From: CG2-30-40-21 sp043806395
GTDB lineage: Bacteria > UBA9089 > CG2-30-40-21
NCBI GenBank assembly: GCA_043806395.1
Contig: JAZDHC010000232.1
Span: 1 to 14,775, forward strand
Direction of reading: 5' to 3'
Length of the DNA stretch: 14,775 nt
Shown here piece by piece: positions 6,756 to 13,320 of this stretch. The notes below the pieces were generated by a model. It was not told the DNA's origin. It did no database searches and saw only the letters and a program-made list of their open reading frames with translations. Made by a program: the position numbers and the translations under genes. The stretch's first letter is position 1. Every line of letters starts with the position of its first letter.

Positions 6756-8312
6756 TTAATGTCTGAAATGCCTCACCCCAGTAAATACCATAGCTATACC
6801 ATAATTATCAGCTACCTTGATTGTCTCCTCATCCCGCATCGAGCCGCCGGGCTGGATAATCGCCTTAACCCCTGCCCTTGCTGCTTCCTCTACCCCATCT
6901 GGAAATGGGAAAAAGGCGTCTGATGCGAGGCATGAACCAATAGCTTTATCCCCTGCCCTACCAACAGCAATTTTTACAGATTCTACCCTTGATGTCTGAC
7001 CTGGTCCAACACCAACCGTTTTACCTGCTTGAGCAAGCACAATGGCATTTGACTTGACATGCTTGCATACCTTCCAGGCAAACAGCAGGGTAGTAATCTC
7101 TTCCTCGGTTGGTACCCTTTGCGTAACCACTTTCAGCTCCTCTACTAACACCTGTTTGAGATCTCGATTTTGCACCAGCAGTCCGCCTACGGTTTTTTTC
7201 ATGTCAATCTCTGTCAATGCCGGCCCTAGCTTTGGCGGATTAATCTTAAGAATACGCAGATCTTTTTTGGCTTTCAATATCTCAAGTGCTTCCGTCTCAT
7301 AATCCGGGGCAGCAACTGCCTCCAGAAAGATATTTGCCAATTTCTTAGCTGTATCCGTGGTCACGCATTCATTAAACCCAACAATCCCCCCAAAGGCAGA
7401 GACAGTGTCAGATTCAAAGGCAAGCTGATAGGCATCTGCTTGATTTTTTGATATTGCCACACCACACGGGGTATTATGCTTAATAATTATACATGCAGGT
7501 ATATCCTTAAACTCCTTTGTCAGCTCTATGGCATAATTCAAATCAAGAATGTTGTTGAATGAAAGCTCCTTGCCATGAATCTGCTGGGCAGTGGCAACAC
7601 ATGGCTCAGTATTGCTTGCCTGATGATAAAAGGCTGCGTTCTGATGAGGATTTTCTCCATATCTTAGCCCTTGTTGTTTTCGATAGGTCATATTTAATAT
7701 CTCCGGAAATTCCGGGGCATCTGGGATTTGCTGGTAAAGGTATTGAGAGATAACCGTATCATAGGCAGCACAATGGGTAAAAGCCTCAACTGCCCACTTA
7801 AAACTTATTTTCTCTGGAATACAGTTATTATTCTCCTGCATGGTTTGAATCAACTCTTTATAGCTGGCTGGATTAACAATTATCCCAACAAATTTATGGT
7901 TTTTAGCTGCTGCCCGAATCATGGTTGGACCACCGATGTCAATATTTTCGATAGCCTCTTCAAGGGAGACATTAGTCTTTGAAACTGTTGCCTCAAAAGG
8001 GTATAGATTAACCACAACCAAGTCTATGGGTGTAATGGAATGCTCCTTGAGCTGGCTGAGATGTTGTGGAGTCCGCTGGGCAAGGATACCGCCATGGATA
8101 TTTGGATGAAGGGTTTTTACCCGACCATCCAGCATCTCTGGAAAATGAGTAATATCAGAAACTGGAATGACATCAAATCCAGCCTCAGTCAATATCGCTG
8201 CTGTCCCGCCAGTAGACAGGATTTCACATCCCATCTCTGCCAAAAAACTCGCCAACGGGATCAAACCCGTCTTGTCTGAAACACTTATTAACGCTCGTTT
8301 TACTTTGATCAT
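6756..8312 (-). CDS. purH: Bifunctional AICAR transformylase / IMP cyclohydrolase
   Basis: A 518-residue protein, full length for PurH, catalysing the last two steps of de novo IMP synthesis in the cytosol: formylation of AICAR with 10-formyl-THF, then ring closure. The N-terminal MGS-like cyclohydrolase domain (about 1-145) shows SVSDKTGL, STGGT (33-37) and GRVKTLHP with K66. The transformylase domain has RYGENPHQNA (217-226), the catalytic Lys-His pair K278/H279 in IIIKHNTPCG, SAFGGI (305-310), SDAFFPFPDG and the terminal IQPGGSMRDEE and FTGVRHFRH blocks. AAAGGAG (8321-8327) sits 8 bases before the ATG. The gene starts 64 bp downstream of the TOPRIM-like gene and leads into the aminotransferase. 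All key residues appear present. Confidence 0.98.
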   Translation of the reverse strand: MIKVKRALISVSDKTGLIPLASFLAEMGCEILSTGGTAAILTEAGFDVIPVSDITHFPEMLDGRVKTLHPNIHGGILAQRTPQHLSQLKEHSITPIDLVVVNLYPFEATVSKTNVSLEEAIENIDIGGPTMIRAAAKNHKFVGIIVNPASYKELIQTMQENNNCIPEKISFKWAVEAFTHCAAYDTVISQYLYQQIPDAPEFPEILNMTYRKQQGLRYGENPHQNAAFYHQASNTEPCVATAQQIHGKELSFNNILDLNYAIELTKEFKDIPACIIIKHNTPCGVAISKNQADAYQLAFESDTVSAFGGIVGFNECVTTDTAKKLANIFLEAVAAPDYETEALEILKAKKDLRILKINPPKLGPALTEIDMKKTVGGLLVQNRDLKQVLVEELKVVTQRVPTEEEITTLLFAWKVCKHVKSNAIVLAQAGKTVGVGPGQTSRVESVKIAVGRAGDKAIGSCLASDAFFPFPDGVEEAARAGVKAIIQPGGSMRDEETIKVADNYGIAMVFTGVRHFRH

Positions 8313-8376
8313 GATTCACGCTCCTTTGTTGAATATTACGAAATTATTTGACCTGTGTGCGACAATACATACCATT

Positions 8377-8958
8377 TCATAGATACTTTCGTATAAAATC
8401 ATAGAAAGGAATAAATGATGGACAGCGATCTTTAACCTTTTCGATTGTAAGCACCTCTACTATTTTTACATTATGTTTTGTATTAAGGTATATCCTCTCT
8501 CCACCGGATGCAGTATCAATTAATTGACCAAGATATTCTTTAGGCGAACTGATATTTTCCGGTAATCCTTTAACAACAGGCTCCTTCCGAAGATTCAAAC
8601 TGGTTTTTATAGCTTCAGGATCACTTAAAAACCAAGCTTCCAATTCTTGAACAGGTATACAGATTAAATGATTAATAATTGGACAATGCTTAAGAGCCTC
8701 CCTTATTTTTTTGTCTAACTCAATTGGTTTGTTGGTATCAAGATCATGGATAAGAATCAGAGTAGAGCAACCCTTCTTGTTTAGCTGATCTGCCCATGCA
8801 TGGCATTTGCGATTTATTTTTCCACAACCTTTGCCAATAAATTTGTGAACCTTGATTTTATCATTGCCTGATATGCGATGAATTAAAACGCGTACGGAAT
8901 CAATATCACTATCGTCTTCTGCTATAATACCTACAGGAGGCGATGCTTTTCTATTCAT
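8377..8958 (-). CDS. TOPRIM/DUF4276-like protein, partner of the adjacent ATPase
   Basis: A 193-residue protein. The layout fits a small TOPRIM-type domain: E14 within GIIAEDDSD after a beta strand, then LILIHDLDTN with D72 and D74 as the DxD pair. CIPVQELEAWFLSDPEAI (100-117) is the characteristic ELEAW block of DUF4276-type proteins. In OLD-family systems TOPRIM acidic residues bind metal for nucleic-acid cleavage, so a nuclease role is inferred, not shown. ATG at 8958 is chosen over a GTG at 9018: it overlaps the ATPase stop by 8 bp (ATGAATAG), indicating translational coupling, and the GTG start would create a 68-bp overlap. DUF4276-type genes commonly lie beside AAA ATPase genes as here. 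Alternatives are RloB- or DUF4435-like TOPRIMs; the exact family needs a profile search. Confidence 0.7.
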   Translation of the reverse strand: MNRKASPPVGIIAEDDSDIDSVRVLIHRISGNDKIKVHKFIGKGCGKINRKCHAWADQLNKKGCSTLILIHDLDTNKPIELDKKIREALKHCPIINHLICIPVQELEAWFLSDPEAIKTSLNLRKEPVVKGLPENISSPKEYLGQLIDTASGGERIYLNTKHNVKIVEVLTIEKVKDRCPSFIPFYDFIRKYL

Positions 8959-10189
8959 CCTCAAAGCCACCTTCTTTCCAGTATTCACCAAGATTCCCAG
9001 ATTCTTCAAGATATTCACGAAGAACTTTATAATTATTCTTACTCATTGATTTGCTTAATGGTTTTGCTGTTGTGCCATCGTTAGTTTGTCGTTTAACTAA
9101 AACAAGATTTTCTGGAGTCAATTGATCTAACACAAAATCGGAATGAGTACTTATGACAATTTGTTTTTGTTTAGATTGAGTCTTGATTAATGAAATTATG
9201 CTACTAAGCAGACCATGATGTATGCAGACTTCCGGTTCTTCAATCAATAATAGGCTGCCCTCGTCAGCTAAGACATAGAATAATAGTGCTAATGTCTTAA
9301 ATGTACCTTCAGATAATTGATTCGGCGATAGTTTGTTTCCATCAATAGAGAAAATAGGCACAATCAAACGGCGATTTCTTTCTATTTTCTTTATCTTTCC
9401 ACCTGATTGGACATTATAAGAAGTTGAGGGCAATTCAGTTTCTGTAAAATCAAGACCATCTATCAACCCAAGTCCCTCTTTATTAACAGTATTTAGGTAA
9501 CGCTTGAATTGCGTGTCTTGAGTTTTGCACGATTTATATAAGTCAGATATAAACTGTTCATGGTCAACTCCAGCAAAAGAGCGAACCCTTTTTAACAACC
9601 GTTGTTCTTCAATTTCAATTGCAACAGGGCATTGTGAAGGGTCTGAAAATTGGCTGGCACTGTAGTAATTAATGCCCTTAAAGAATAAAACTACTTCGGA
9701 TAGCAACTGATGATTCTCTTGAGATAGGTTGCGAAAAATAGTAGCGTCCTTTTCTGACAAGTTTATTGCATTTTTTGCACAGATCAACTGATAGGTGTGA
9801 AATGTCTTCCAAACGACAATAAACTCAATGGGAATACTTAACCATTCTGCTTTGTCTGTAAATTCACGAAGATTCCATTTTAATTCCGTATATCGAATTT
9901 TATCAAAGTTTCGTTCATCGATTTCAAAAGTGATCTCACCCTTCATGTAAAGCGTTTTGTTTTCGTGTTGAATTTCTATGGCAATGCTGCACTGGTTAAA
10001 GGAGGAGTCCGTTTCTTGAGTTGGCATATATCTATTTTGGCAAATTTTCCGAAGTAGAAGCAAAGCATTCAAAATATTGCTCTTCCCTGCACTATTGACA
10101 CCAATCAACCCAGTCAGCTCAGGGTGCAAAGGGAACCCTGTCTTAATGCACGACCGATATGATTTGATTTCAAACGACTTTAGCTTCAT
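8951..10189 (-). CDS. OLD/RecF-like AAA ATPase (AAA_15/AAA_21 type)
   Basis: A 412-residue ABC/SMC-type ATPase. LKSFEIKSYRSC starts the fold; Walker A is GVNSAGKS (30-37, K36). A long variable middle segment (about 50-280) replaces a coiled-coil arm. The ABC signature is LSEGT (292-296), Walker B LLLIEEPE (313-320) with E317/E318, and the H-loop STHS (347-350). It ends about 60 residues after the H-loop, so no fused TOPRIM domain is present; that role falls to the next gene. This is the organisation of split OLD-like systems such as PARIS (AriA/AriB) and AbiL. The ATG at 10189 is chosen because AAGGAG (10197-10202) is 7 bases upstream; a TTG at 10192 is too close to that site. No clear promoter is seen in 10193-10250. 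Confidence 0.9.
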   Translation of the reverse strand: MKLKSFEIKSYRSCIKTGFPLHPELTGLIGVNSAGKSNILNALLLLRKICQNRYMPTQETDSSFNQCSIAIEIQHENKTLYMKGEITFEIDERNFDKIRYTELKWNLREFTDKAEWLSIPIEFIVVWKTFHTYQLICAKNAINLSEKDATIFRNLSQENHQLLSEVVLFFKGINYYSASQFSDPSQCPVAIEIEEQRLLKRVRSFAGVDHEQFISDLYKSCKTQDTQFKRYLNTVNKEGLGLIDGLDFTETELPSTSYNVQSGGKIKKIERNRRLIVPIFSIDGNKLSPNQLSEGTFKTLALLFYVLADEGSLLLIEEPEVCIHHGLLSSIISLIKTQSKQKQIVISTHSDFVLDQLTPENLVLVKRQTNDGTTAKPLSKSMSKNNYKVLREYLEESGNLGEYWKEGGFEDE

Positions 10190-10196
10190 CAAACAG

Positions 10197-10202
10197 CTCC
10201 TT
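10197..10202 (-). promoter_or_regulatory. Ribosome-binding site that decides the ATPase start
   Basis: AAGGAG on the minus strand is 7 bases before the ATG at 10189 but only 4 before the in-frame TTG at 10192. This supports the ATG as the true start. Confidence 0.6.
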
Positions 10203-10250
10203 CTTTCTCTTCACTCGTCTCGTCAACTTTCAAGTGTCAGGTAAAGTACT

Positions 10251-10414
10251 GTCATTCCGGACTACTGTGAGGAATCTTAAGATCCCTCAGTCGAGAGGGT
10301 GACCGAGAATTCAAAATTTCAAAAATCATGTGCTGAAAACAAAGAACTTACAGCGACAAAATGTGCGAAAAAGGCAATTCTCGGTCACCCTCTCGAGTAC
10401 TCCTTCGGGATGAC
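10251..10414. mobile_element. MITE-like element with perfect 21-bp inner inverted repeat
   Basis: The outer ends match as an imperfect inverted pair: GTCATTCCGGA on the left and, read inward from the right, GTCATCCCGAA. Inside, 10291-10311 and 10376-10396 are perfect 21-bp inverted copies (beginning TCGAGAGGGTGACC), separated by a 64-base AT-rich centre. The left arm has about 20 extra bases between outer and inner parts. No open frame is credible within it. This looks like a non-autonomous transposable element or large dispersed palindrome. No clear target-site duplication was found by eye. As RNA it would form a long hairpin between mazG and the ATPase gene; there is no U-tract, so it is not a standard terminator. 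Confidence 0.65.
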
Positions 10415-10428
10415 AATGTTGAGTAGTG

Positions 10429-10462
10429 ATTCTCCTTCATCAAAGGGAATTAAGGGGTTTTC
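10429..10462. repeat. Diverged palindromic repeat overlapping the mazG stop
   Basis: The plus strand (ATTCTCCTTCATCAAAGGG then AATTAAGGGGTTTT) matches the pattern of the units at 5186-5289 (ATTCCCCCTTAATAAAGGGGG then TTAGGGGGTTG) with several substitutions and is in the same orientation. Read on the minus strand it gives AAA ACC CCT TAA, the last codons and stop of mazG. It is a degenerate member of the same dispersed family. Confidence 0.5.
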
Positions 10463-11196
10463 AATCTCTCCCCCATCTCCTTCACCTTCCGTCTCAGCAC
10501 ACCCTCAGCATCAACATTTTTCTGTCTTGCCAGAGAGACCAAGCCAAACAGCATTTCACCAAGTATTTCCTCAAAGGCATCTATTTCACCCATAGGACAC
10601 ACATCTTTCAGCTTATCAGTATTAGCAGTTAGCTCCTTAAGTATTTCTTGATCCCCTGGCCATTTATATCCAACTCGTTCTATCTTATCCTGAACACAAT
10701 GAGCAAATAAAAGTGATGGTAGATTTTTTGGTATGCCGTTGAGCACTGATTTGTATGGACAAGGGGTCAGAAAGGATCCCTCTGACGCCTTGTCCGTAGT
10801 AGCAGAAATGTCATTAATGGTAAGCCCTCTTTCTCGCCTCTTTATTGCCTCCCAATGAACCATTACCTCTTCCACACTATCAAACTTCAAATCCCCAAAT
10901 ACATGTGGATGTCTTCTAATGAGTTTTTCACAAGCCATATTCAAGACATCCACAACATTAAACAATCCCTGTTCAGAGACAATCTGAATATGAAAAATAA
11001 GTTGGGCAAGCAGATCACCCATTTCTTCCTTTAGATGTTCAGGGTTACCCTCATCAATTGCCTCCAGAACCTCATATGTTTCCTCAACTAAGTAAGGTTT
11101 AAGGGTTTGAGATGTTTGTTCCTTATCCCATGGGCAACCCTCTGGTGAACGGAGTTTGGCAATTATCTCAACCAGCCTATCCAGTGGGTGTTCCAT
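10450..11196 (-). CDS. mazG: Nucleoside triphosphate pyrophosphohydrolase
   Basis: A 248-residue MazG, which hydrolyses NTPs/dNTPs to the monophosphate and pyrophosphate and is linked to nucleotide-pool cleaning and (p)ppGpp control. The first domain has LRSPEGCPWDKEQT (15-28), the metal-binding EExxE at E38/E39/E42, and E58/D61 in EEMGDLL. VFGD and HWEAIKRRE follow. The second, usually active, domain is recognisable (IERVGYKWPG; FEEILGEMLFGLVSLARQ), although its EExxE region is weaker (around ELTANTDKLKD). Two oddities are a 39-bp inverted repeat read in frame as residues ~135-147, and a C-terminus (RRKVKEMGERLKTP) lacking the usual Phe-rich RRF end, with the stop inside a dispersed repeat. 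It overlaps the upstream lipoprotein gene by 20 bp. AAGGGG lies about 11 bases before the ATG. Confidence 0.93.
   Translation of the reverse strand: MEHPLDRLVEIIAKLRSPEGCPWDKEQTSQTLKPYLVEETYEVLEAIDEGNPEHLKEEMGDLLAQLIFHIQIVSEQGLFNVVDVLNMACEKLIRRHPHVFGDLKFDSVEEVMVHWEAIKRRERGLTINDISATTDKASEGSFLTPCPYKSVLNGIPKNLPSLLFAHCVQDKIERVGYKWPGDQEILKELTANTDKLKDVCPMGEIDAFEEILGEMLFGLVSLARQKNVDAEGVLRRKVKEMGERLKTP
10757..10795. repeat. 39-bp inverted repeat inside mazG
   Basis: Left arm 10757-10771 (GGACAAGGGGTCAGA) and right arm 10781-10795 (TCTGACGCCTTGTCC) are complementary at 14 of 15 positions around a 9-base loop (AAGGATCCC). The length is exactly 13 codons. In mazG it reads roughly DKASEGSFLTPCP, in the linker after the first domain, where MazG proteins vary in length. 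Its sequence is unrelated to the CCCCCTAACCCCC family. Confidence 0.8.
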
Positions 11197-11815
11197 TATG
11201 ACTTATCCCCTTCTTAAGATTATCCTTGTTGCCTTGTGGAGCAATCTCTGTTTTGGGTGGCTTGAGCAACTCTAAATTTTTTGTAATCTTTGCCTGTTTT
11301 TCCAACCCCGCAACCCATTTTTCAAAGTAACCATTTTGTTTATCCTGAAGGGCGATCTCTTTAAGTTGTCCTTTTATCTCATTAAAACTCTTTCCCTGGG
11401 CATATTGCTGTATCTTTTCTTCATTTGCCTTATAATAATCTGCTACCTCTTTATCGGTTATTGTTATTTTCTCAATAATATTCAGCTTGATTACCTCTTG
11501 AACCATTAATTGATTGTTCATGGCTTTTATCTTTTCCTGAATATCAGGTCTTTGCCCTATTTTAGCCTTTTTTGCCTCTTGAAGAAGAATCCGTTCCTTG
11601 ATTAATCTTGTGAGTAATTTTTCCTTATTTGCTGGATCAGCAAACATTTCACGATAGGCAGGCGGCATTTCCTCCATTTGTTTATCCATATCTGCCGCAG
11701 TAATTTTTTCACCATTTACTGTAGCAATGACTGGCGACTTATTGCCCTGTTGTCCACAACCTGAGAAAATAACACAAGCACCCATAACCAGACCAAAAAA
11801 CCGTAACCCTTTCAT
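11177..11815 (-). CDS. Lipoprotein with SurA N-terminal-like chaperone domain
   Basis: A 212-residue protein with a lipoprotein signal peptide: basic MKGLR, a hydrophobic stretch, then FSGC with the lipidated Cys at 20. Residues 27-~130 match the SurA/PrsA-type N-terminal chaperone domain (VIATVNGEKITAADMDKQM; LLTRLIKERILLQEAKK). EVADYYKANEEKI (about 125-137) is the link usually followed by a parvulin PPIase domain. Here only ~75 residues follow and no parvulin motif is seen, so it looks like a PPIase-less periplasmic chaperone. The Lys-rich tail (about 179-212) is low complexity. AAGGAG/GAGG sits just upstream of the ATG at 11815. It overlaps mazG by 20 bp and is the first gene of the minus-strand run. 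Substrates are unknown. Confidence 0.82.
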   Translation of the reverse strand: MKGLRFFGLVMGACVIFSGCGQQGNKSPVIATVNGEKITAADMDKQMEEMPPAYREMFADPANKEKLLTRLIKERILLQEAKKAKIGQRPDIQEKIKAMNNQLMVQEVIKLNIIEKITITDKEVADYYKANEEKIQQYAQGKSFNEIKGQLKEIALQDKQNGYFEKWVAGLEKQAKITKNLELLKPPKTEIAPQGNKDNLKKGISHNGTPTG

Positions 11816-11877
11816 AGACCTCTCCTTTTGTTTTTGAATATTTAGCCTTCAGCCACTGTTTCAAGTAGCTATTTATT

Positions 11878-11906
11878 ATCTTATCATATCTGAGGTAAAA
11901 AATCAA
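11878..11906 (-). promoter_or_regulatory. Possible promoter for the lipoprotein-mazG operon
   Basis: On the minus strand TTGATT (11906-11901) and TAAGAT (11883-11878) are spaced 17 bp apart, about 60 bases upstream of the lipoprotein ATG. Each hexamer matches four of six consensus bases. The region is AT-rich and divergent, which makes promoters expected here. Confidence 0.35.
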
Positions 11907-11975
11907 GTGTTTTTTTCTTAAATATTTGTAACTATTCAGCCACAAAGGCACTAAAATTTCATCTCCAAAAAAATG

Positions 11976-12004
11976 TTGCTTTTTTGAAAAATTTAGTGTA
12001 TACT
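11976..12004 (+). promoter_or_regulatory. Possible promoter for the DUF362-aminotransferase operon
   Basis: TTGCTT (11976-11981) and TATACT (11999-12004) are separated by 17 bp. The -10 box matches five of six consensus bases and the -35 three of six. Transcription would begin near 12011. A strong AGGAGG (12017-12022) then lies 7 bases before the ATG at 12030, giving a very short leader. Confidence 0.45.
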
Positions 12005-12029
12005 TATGAAAAAATAAGGAGGCGCAATT

Positions 12030-13316
12030 ATGGCAAAATCAAAGGTAGCAATCTTACGAACTTCGCCTGCAACGGTTCTGCACGACTATCATCGGCTGAT
12101 GAACCTTGCCGATTATCAGGACATTCTTCCAAAGACCGTTGACACGGCATTGAAGATAAACATATCCTGGCACTTTTTTTATCCCGGTTCTTCAACCACC
12201 CCATGGCAGCTTGAGGGTGTAATTCGTGCCATGAAAAAGGATGGTTATGATACTGACCTGATTCATGCTTGCCATAATCGGACAGTGGTTATTGATGCTC
12301 ATCTGGGAGAGAGAGAAAACAAACAGATTAATGTAATAAATGCACATGGTCTTAAGAATGTACATCTTTATGAGGGTGAGGAATGGATACATATTCGTGA
12401 CGCTGTTGGTTCATTGGCTGATAAATTTCTGTGCTTAAATGAGGTTTATCCAAAGGGATTTATGATCCCGAAACGGTTTATTGGTGAGAATATCATCCAT
12501 CTGCCAACCATAAAAACACATGTGTTTACAACAACAACCGGAGCCATGAAAAATGCCTTTGGCGGGCTGCTGAATGAAAAGCGGCATTGGACACATCCGG
12601 TTATTCATGAAACATTGGTTGACTTACTCATGATCCAGAAAAAGATTCATCGCGGGGTTTTTGCGGTAATGGATGGCACCTTTGCCGGTGATGGACCTGG
12701 TCCCCGTTGTATGATTCCTCATGTAAAAAATGTTATCCTTGCCTCAAACGATCAGGTGGCAATTGATGCGGTTGCAGCTATGCTTATGGGATTTGACCCG
12801 CTGCGGGATATTAAATTTATCCGATTGGCCCATGACTTGGGGCTTGGATGCGGGGATGTTCGAGAGATAGAAATCGTCGGTGATATAGATGCTGCAAAGG
12901 AAAACTGGCATTTTGTCGGGCCGTTTAAGAAGATGACCTTTGCCAGTCGGATGCAGCATTTTATTTATTGGGGTAAGCTGAAAAAGCCTGTTGAGTGGAC
13001 ACTGAAGACAATCCTTGCTCCATGGGCATATATAGCCAGCGTTTTGTACCATGATGTGTACTGGTATCCAGCCCATCAGGAACAAGTATTTGAAATCCTT
13101 AATAGCTCATGGGGCAGATTATTTCATAATTGGGAGAATAACACTTTGTCACCTGATGATTTGGATATTCCTGGATGGAATGATGTCGGAACAGCTCCTG
13201 CCAAGCTGAATAAGGAAACCATGAAACTAATTATGCGATCCTTTAAGGTTCTGGGTACCTGCATTAAAGAAGCACCAGAATTTGGGAATTGCAAGAGATT
13301 TAATACGAAGAGGTGA
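12030..13316 (+). CDS. DUF362 domain-containing protein
   Basis: A 428-residue protein with the DUF362 core. Key blocks are IHLPTIKTHVFTTTTGAMKN (156-175) with K162-T163-H164 and the GAMKNAFGG loop, and VMDGTFAGDGPGPR (213-226), followed by NDQVAIDAVAAMLMG. Many DUF362 proteins carry a ferredoxin-like CxxC cluster; none is visible here, so an iron-sulfur role is not supported. The last ~110 residues are rich in aromatic residues (HFIYWGKLKKP; WAYIASVLYHDVYWYP) and may form a membrane-associated surface. There is no signal peptide. Biochemical function of this family is not established. The ATG has a strong AGGAGG 7 bases upstream. The gene ends 4 bp before the sugar aminotransferase, so the two are almost certainly co-transcribed and may share a pathway. 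Confidence 0.85.
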   Translation: MAKSKVAILRTSPATVLHDYHRLMNLADYQDILPKTVDTALKINISWHFFYPGSSTTPWQLEGVIRAMKKDGYDTDLIHACHNRTVVIDAHLGERENKQINVINAHGLKNVHLYEGEEWIHIRDAVGSLADKFLCLNEVYPKGFMIPKRFIGENIIHLPTIKTHVFTTTTGAMKNAFGGLLNEKRHWTHPVIHETLVDLLMIQKKIHRGVFAVMDGTFAGDGPGPRCMIPHVKNVILASNDQVAIDAVAAMLMGFDPLRDIKFIRLAHDLGLGCGDVREIEIVGDIDAAKENWHFVGPFKKMTFASRMQHFIYWGKLKKPVEWTLKTILAPWAYIASVLYHDVYWYPAHQEQVFEILNSSWGRLFHNWENNTLSPDDLDIPGWNDVGTAPAKLNKETMKLIMRSFKVLGTCIKEAPEFGNCKRFNTKR

Positions 13317-13317
13317 T
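13310..13317 (+). promoter_or_regulatory. Ribosome-binding site that decides the DegT-type gene start
   Basis: GAGGTGAT overlaps the DUF362 stop (TGA, 13314-13316), and its GAGG core lies 7 bases before the ATG at 13321. This favours 13321 over an in-frame ATG at 13282 inside the upstream gene. Confidence 0.65.
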
Positions 13318-13320
13318 AGA

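Noticed and set aside
8313..8376. Dedicated purH promoter in the 64-bp gap
   Set aside because: TTGTCG and TAATAT can be found on the minus strand, but they are about 21 bp apart, which is too wide for a convincing sigma-70 promoter.
10291..10396. Intrinsic terminator for mazG or a promoterless RNA gene
   Set aside because: The stem is a perfect 21-bp inverted repeat, but the loop is 64 bases and no U-tract follows on either strand. A MITE-like element explains it better.
10299..10632. Plus-strand frames of 98 and 68 codons
   Set aside because: They run through the MITE-like element and antisense to mazG, lack ribosome-binding sites and have Ser/Pro-rich shadow composition.
11739..11951. 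70-codon minus-strand frame upstream of the lipoprotein
   Set aside because: It overlaps the lipoprotein start in another frame and runs through the AT-rich promoter region. The lipoprotein has a signal peptide and ribosome-binding site.
12030..13316. Iron-sulfur ferredoxin domain in the DUF362 protein
   Set aside because: No CxxCxxC-type motif is present; the few cysteines are scattered.
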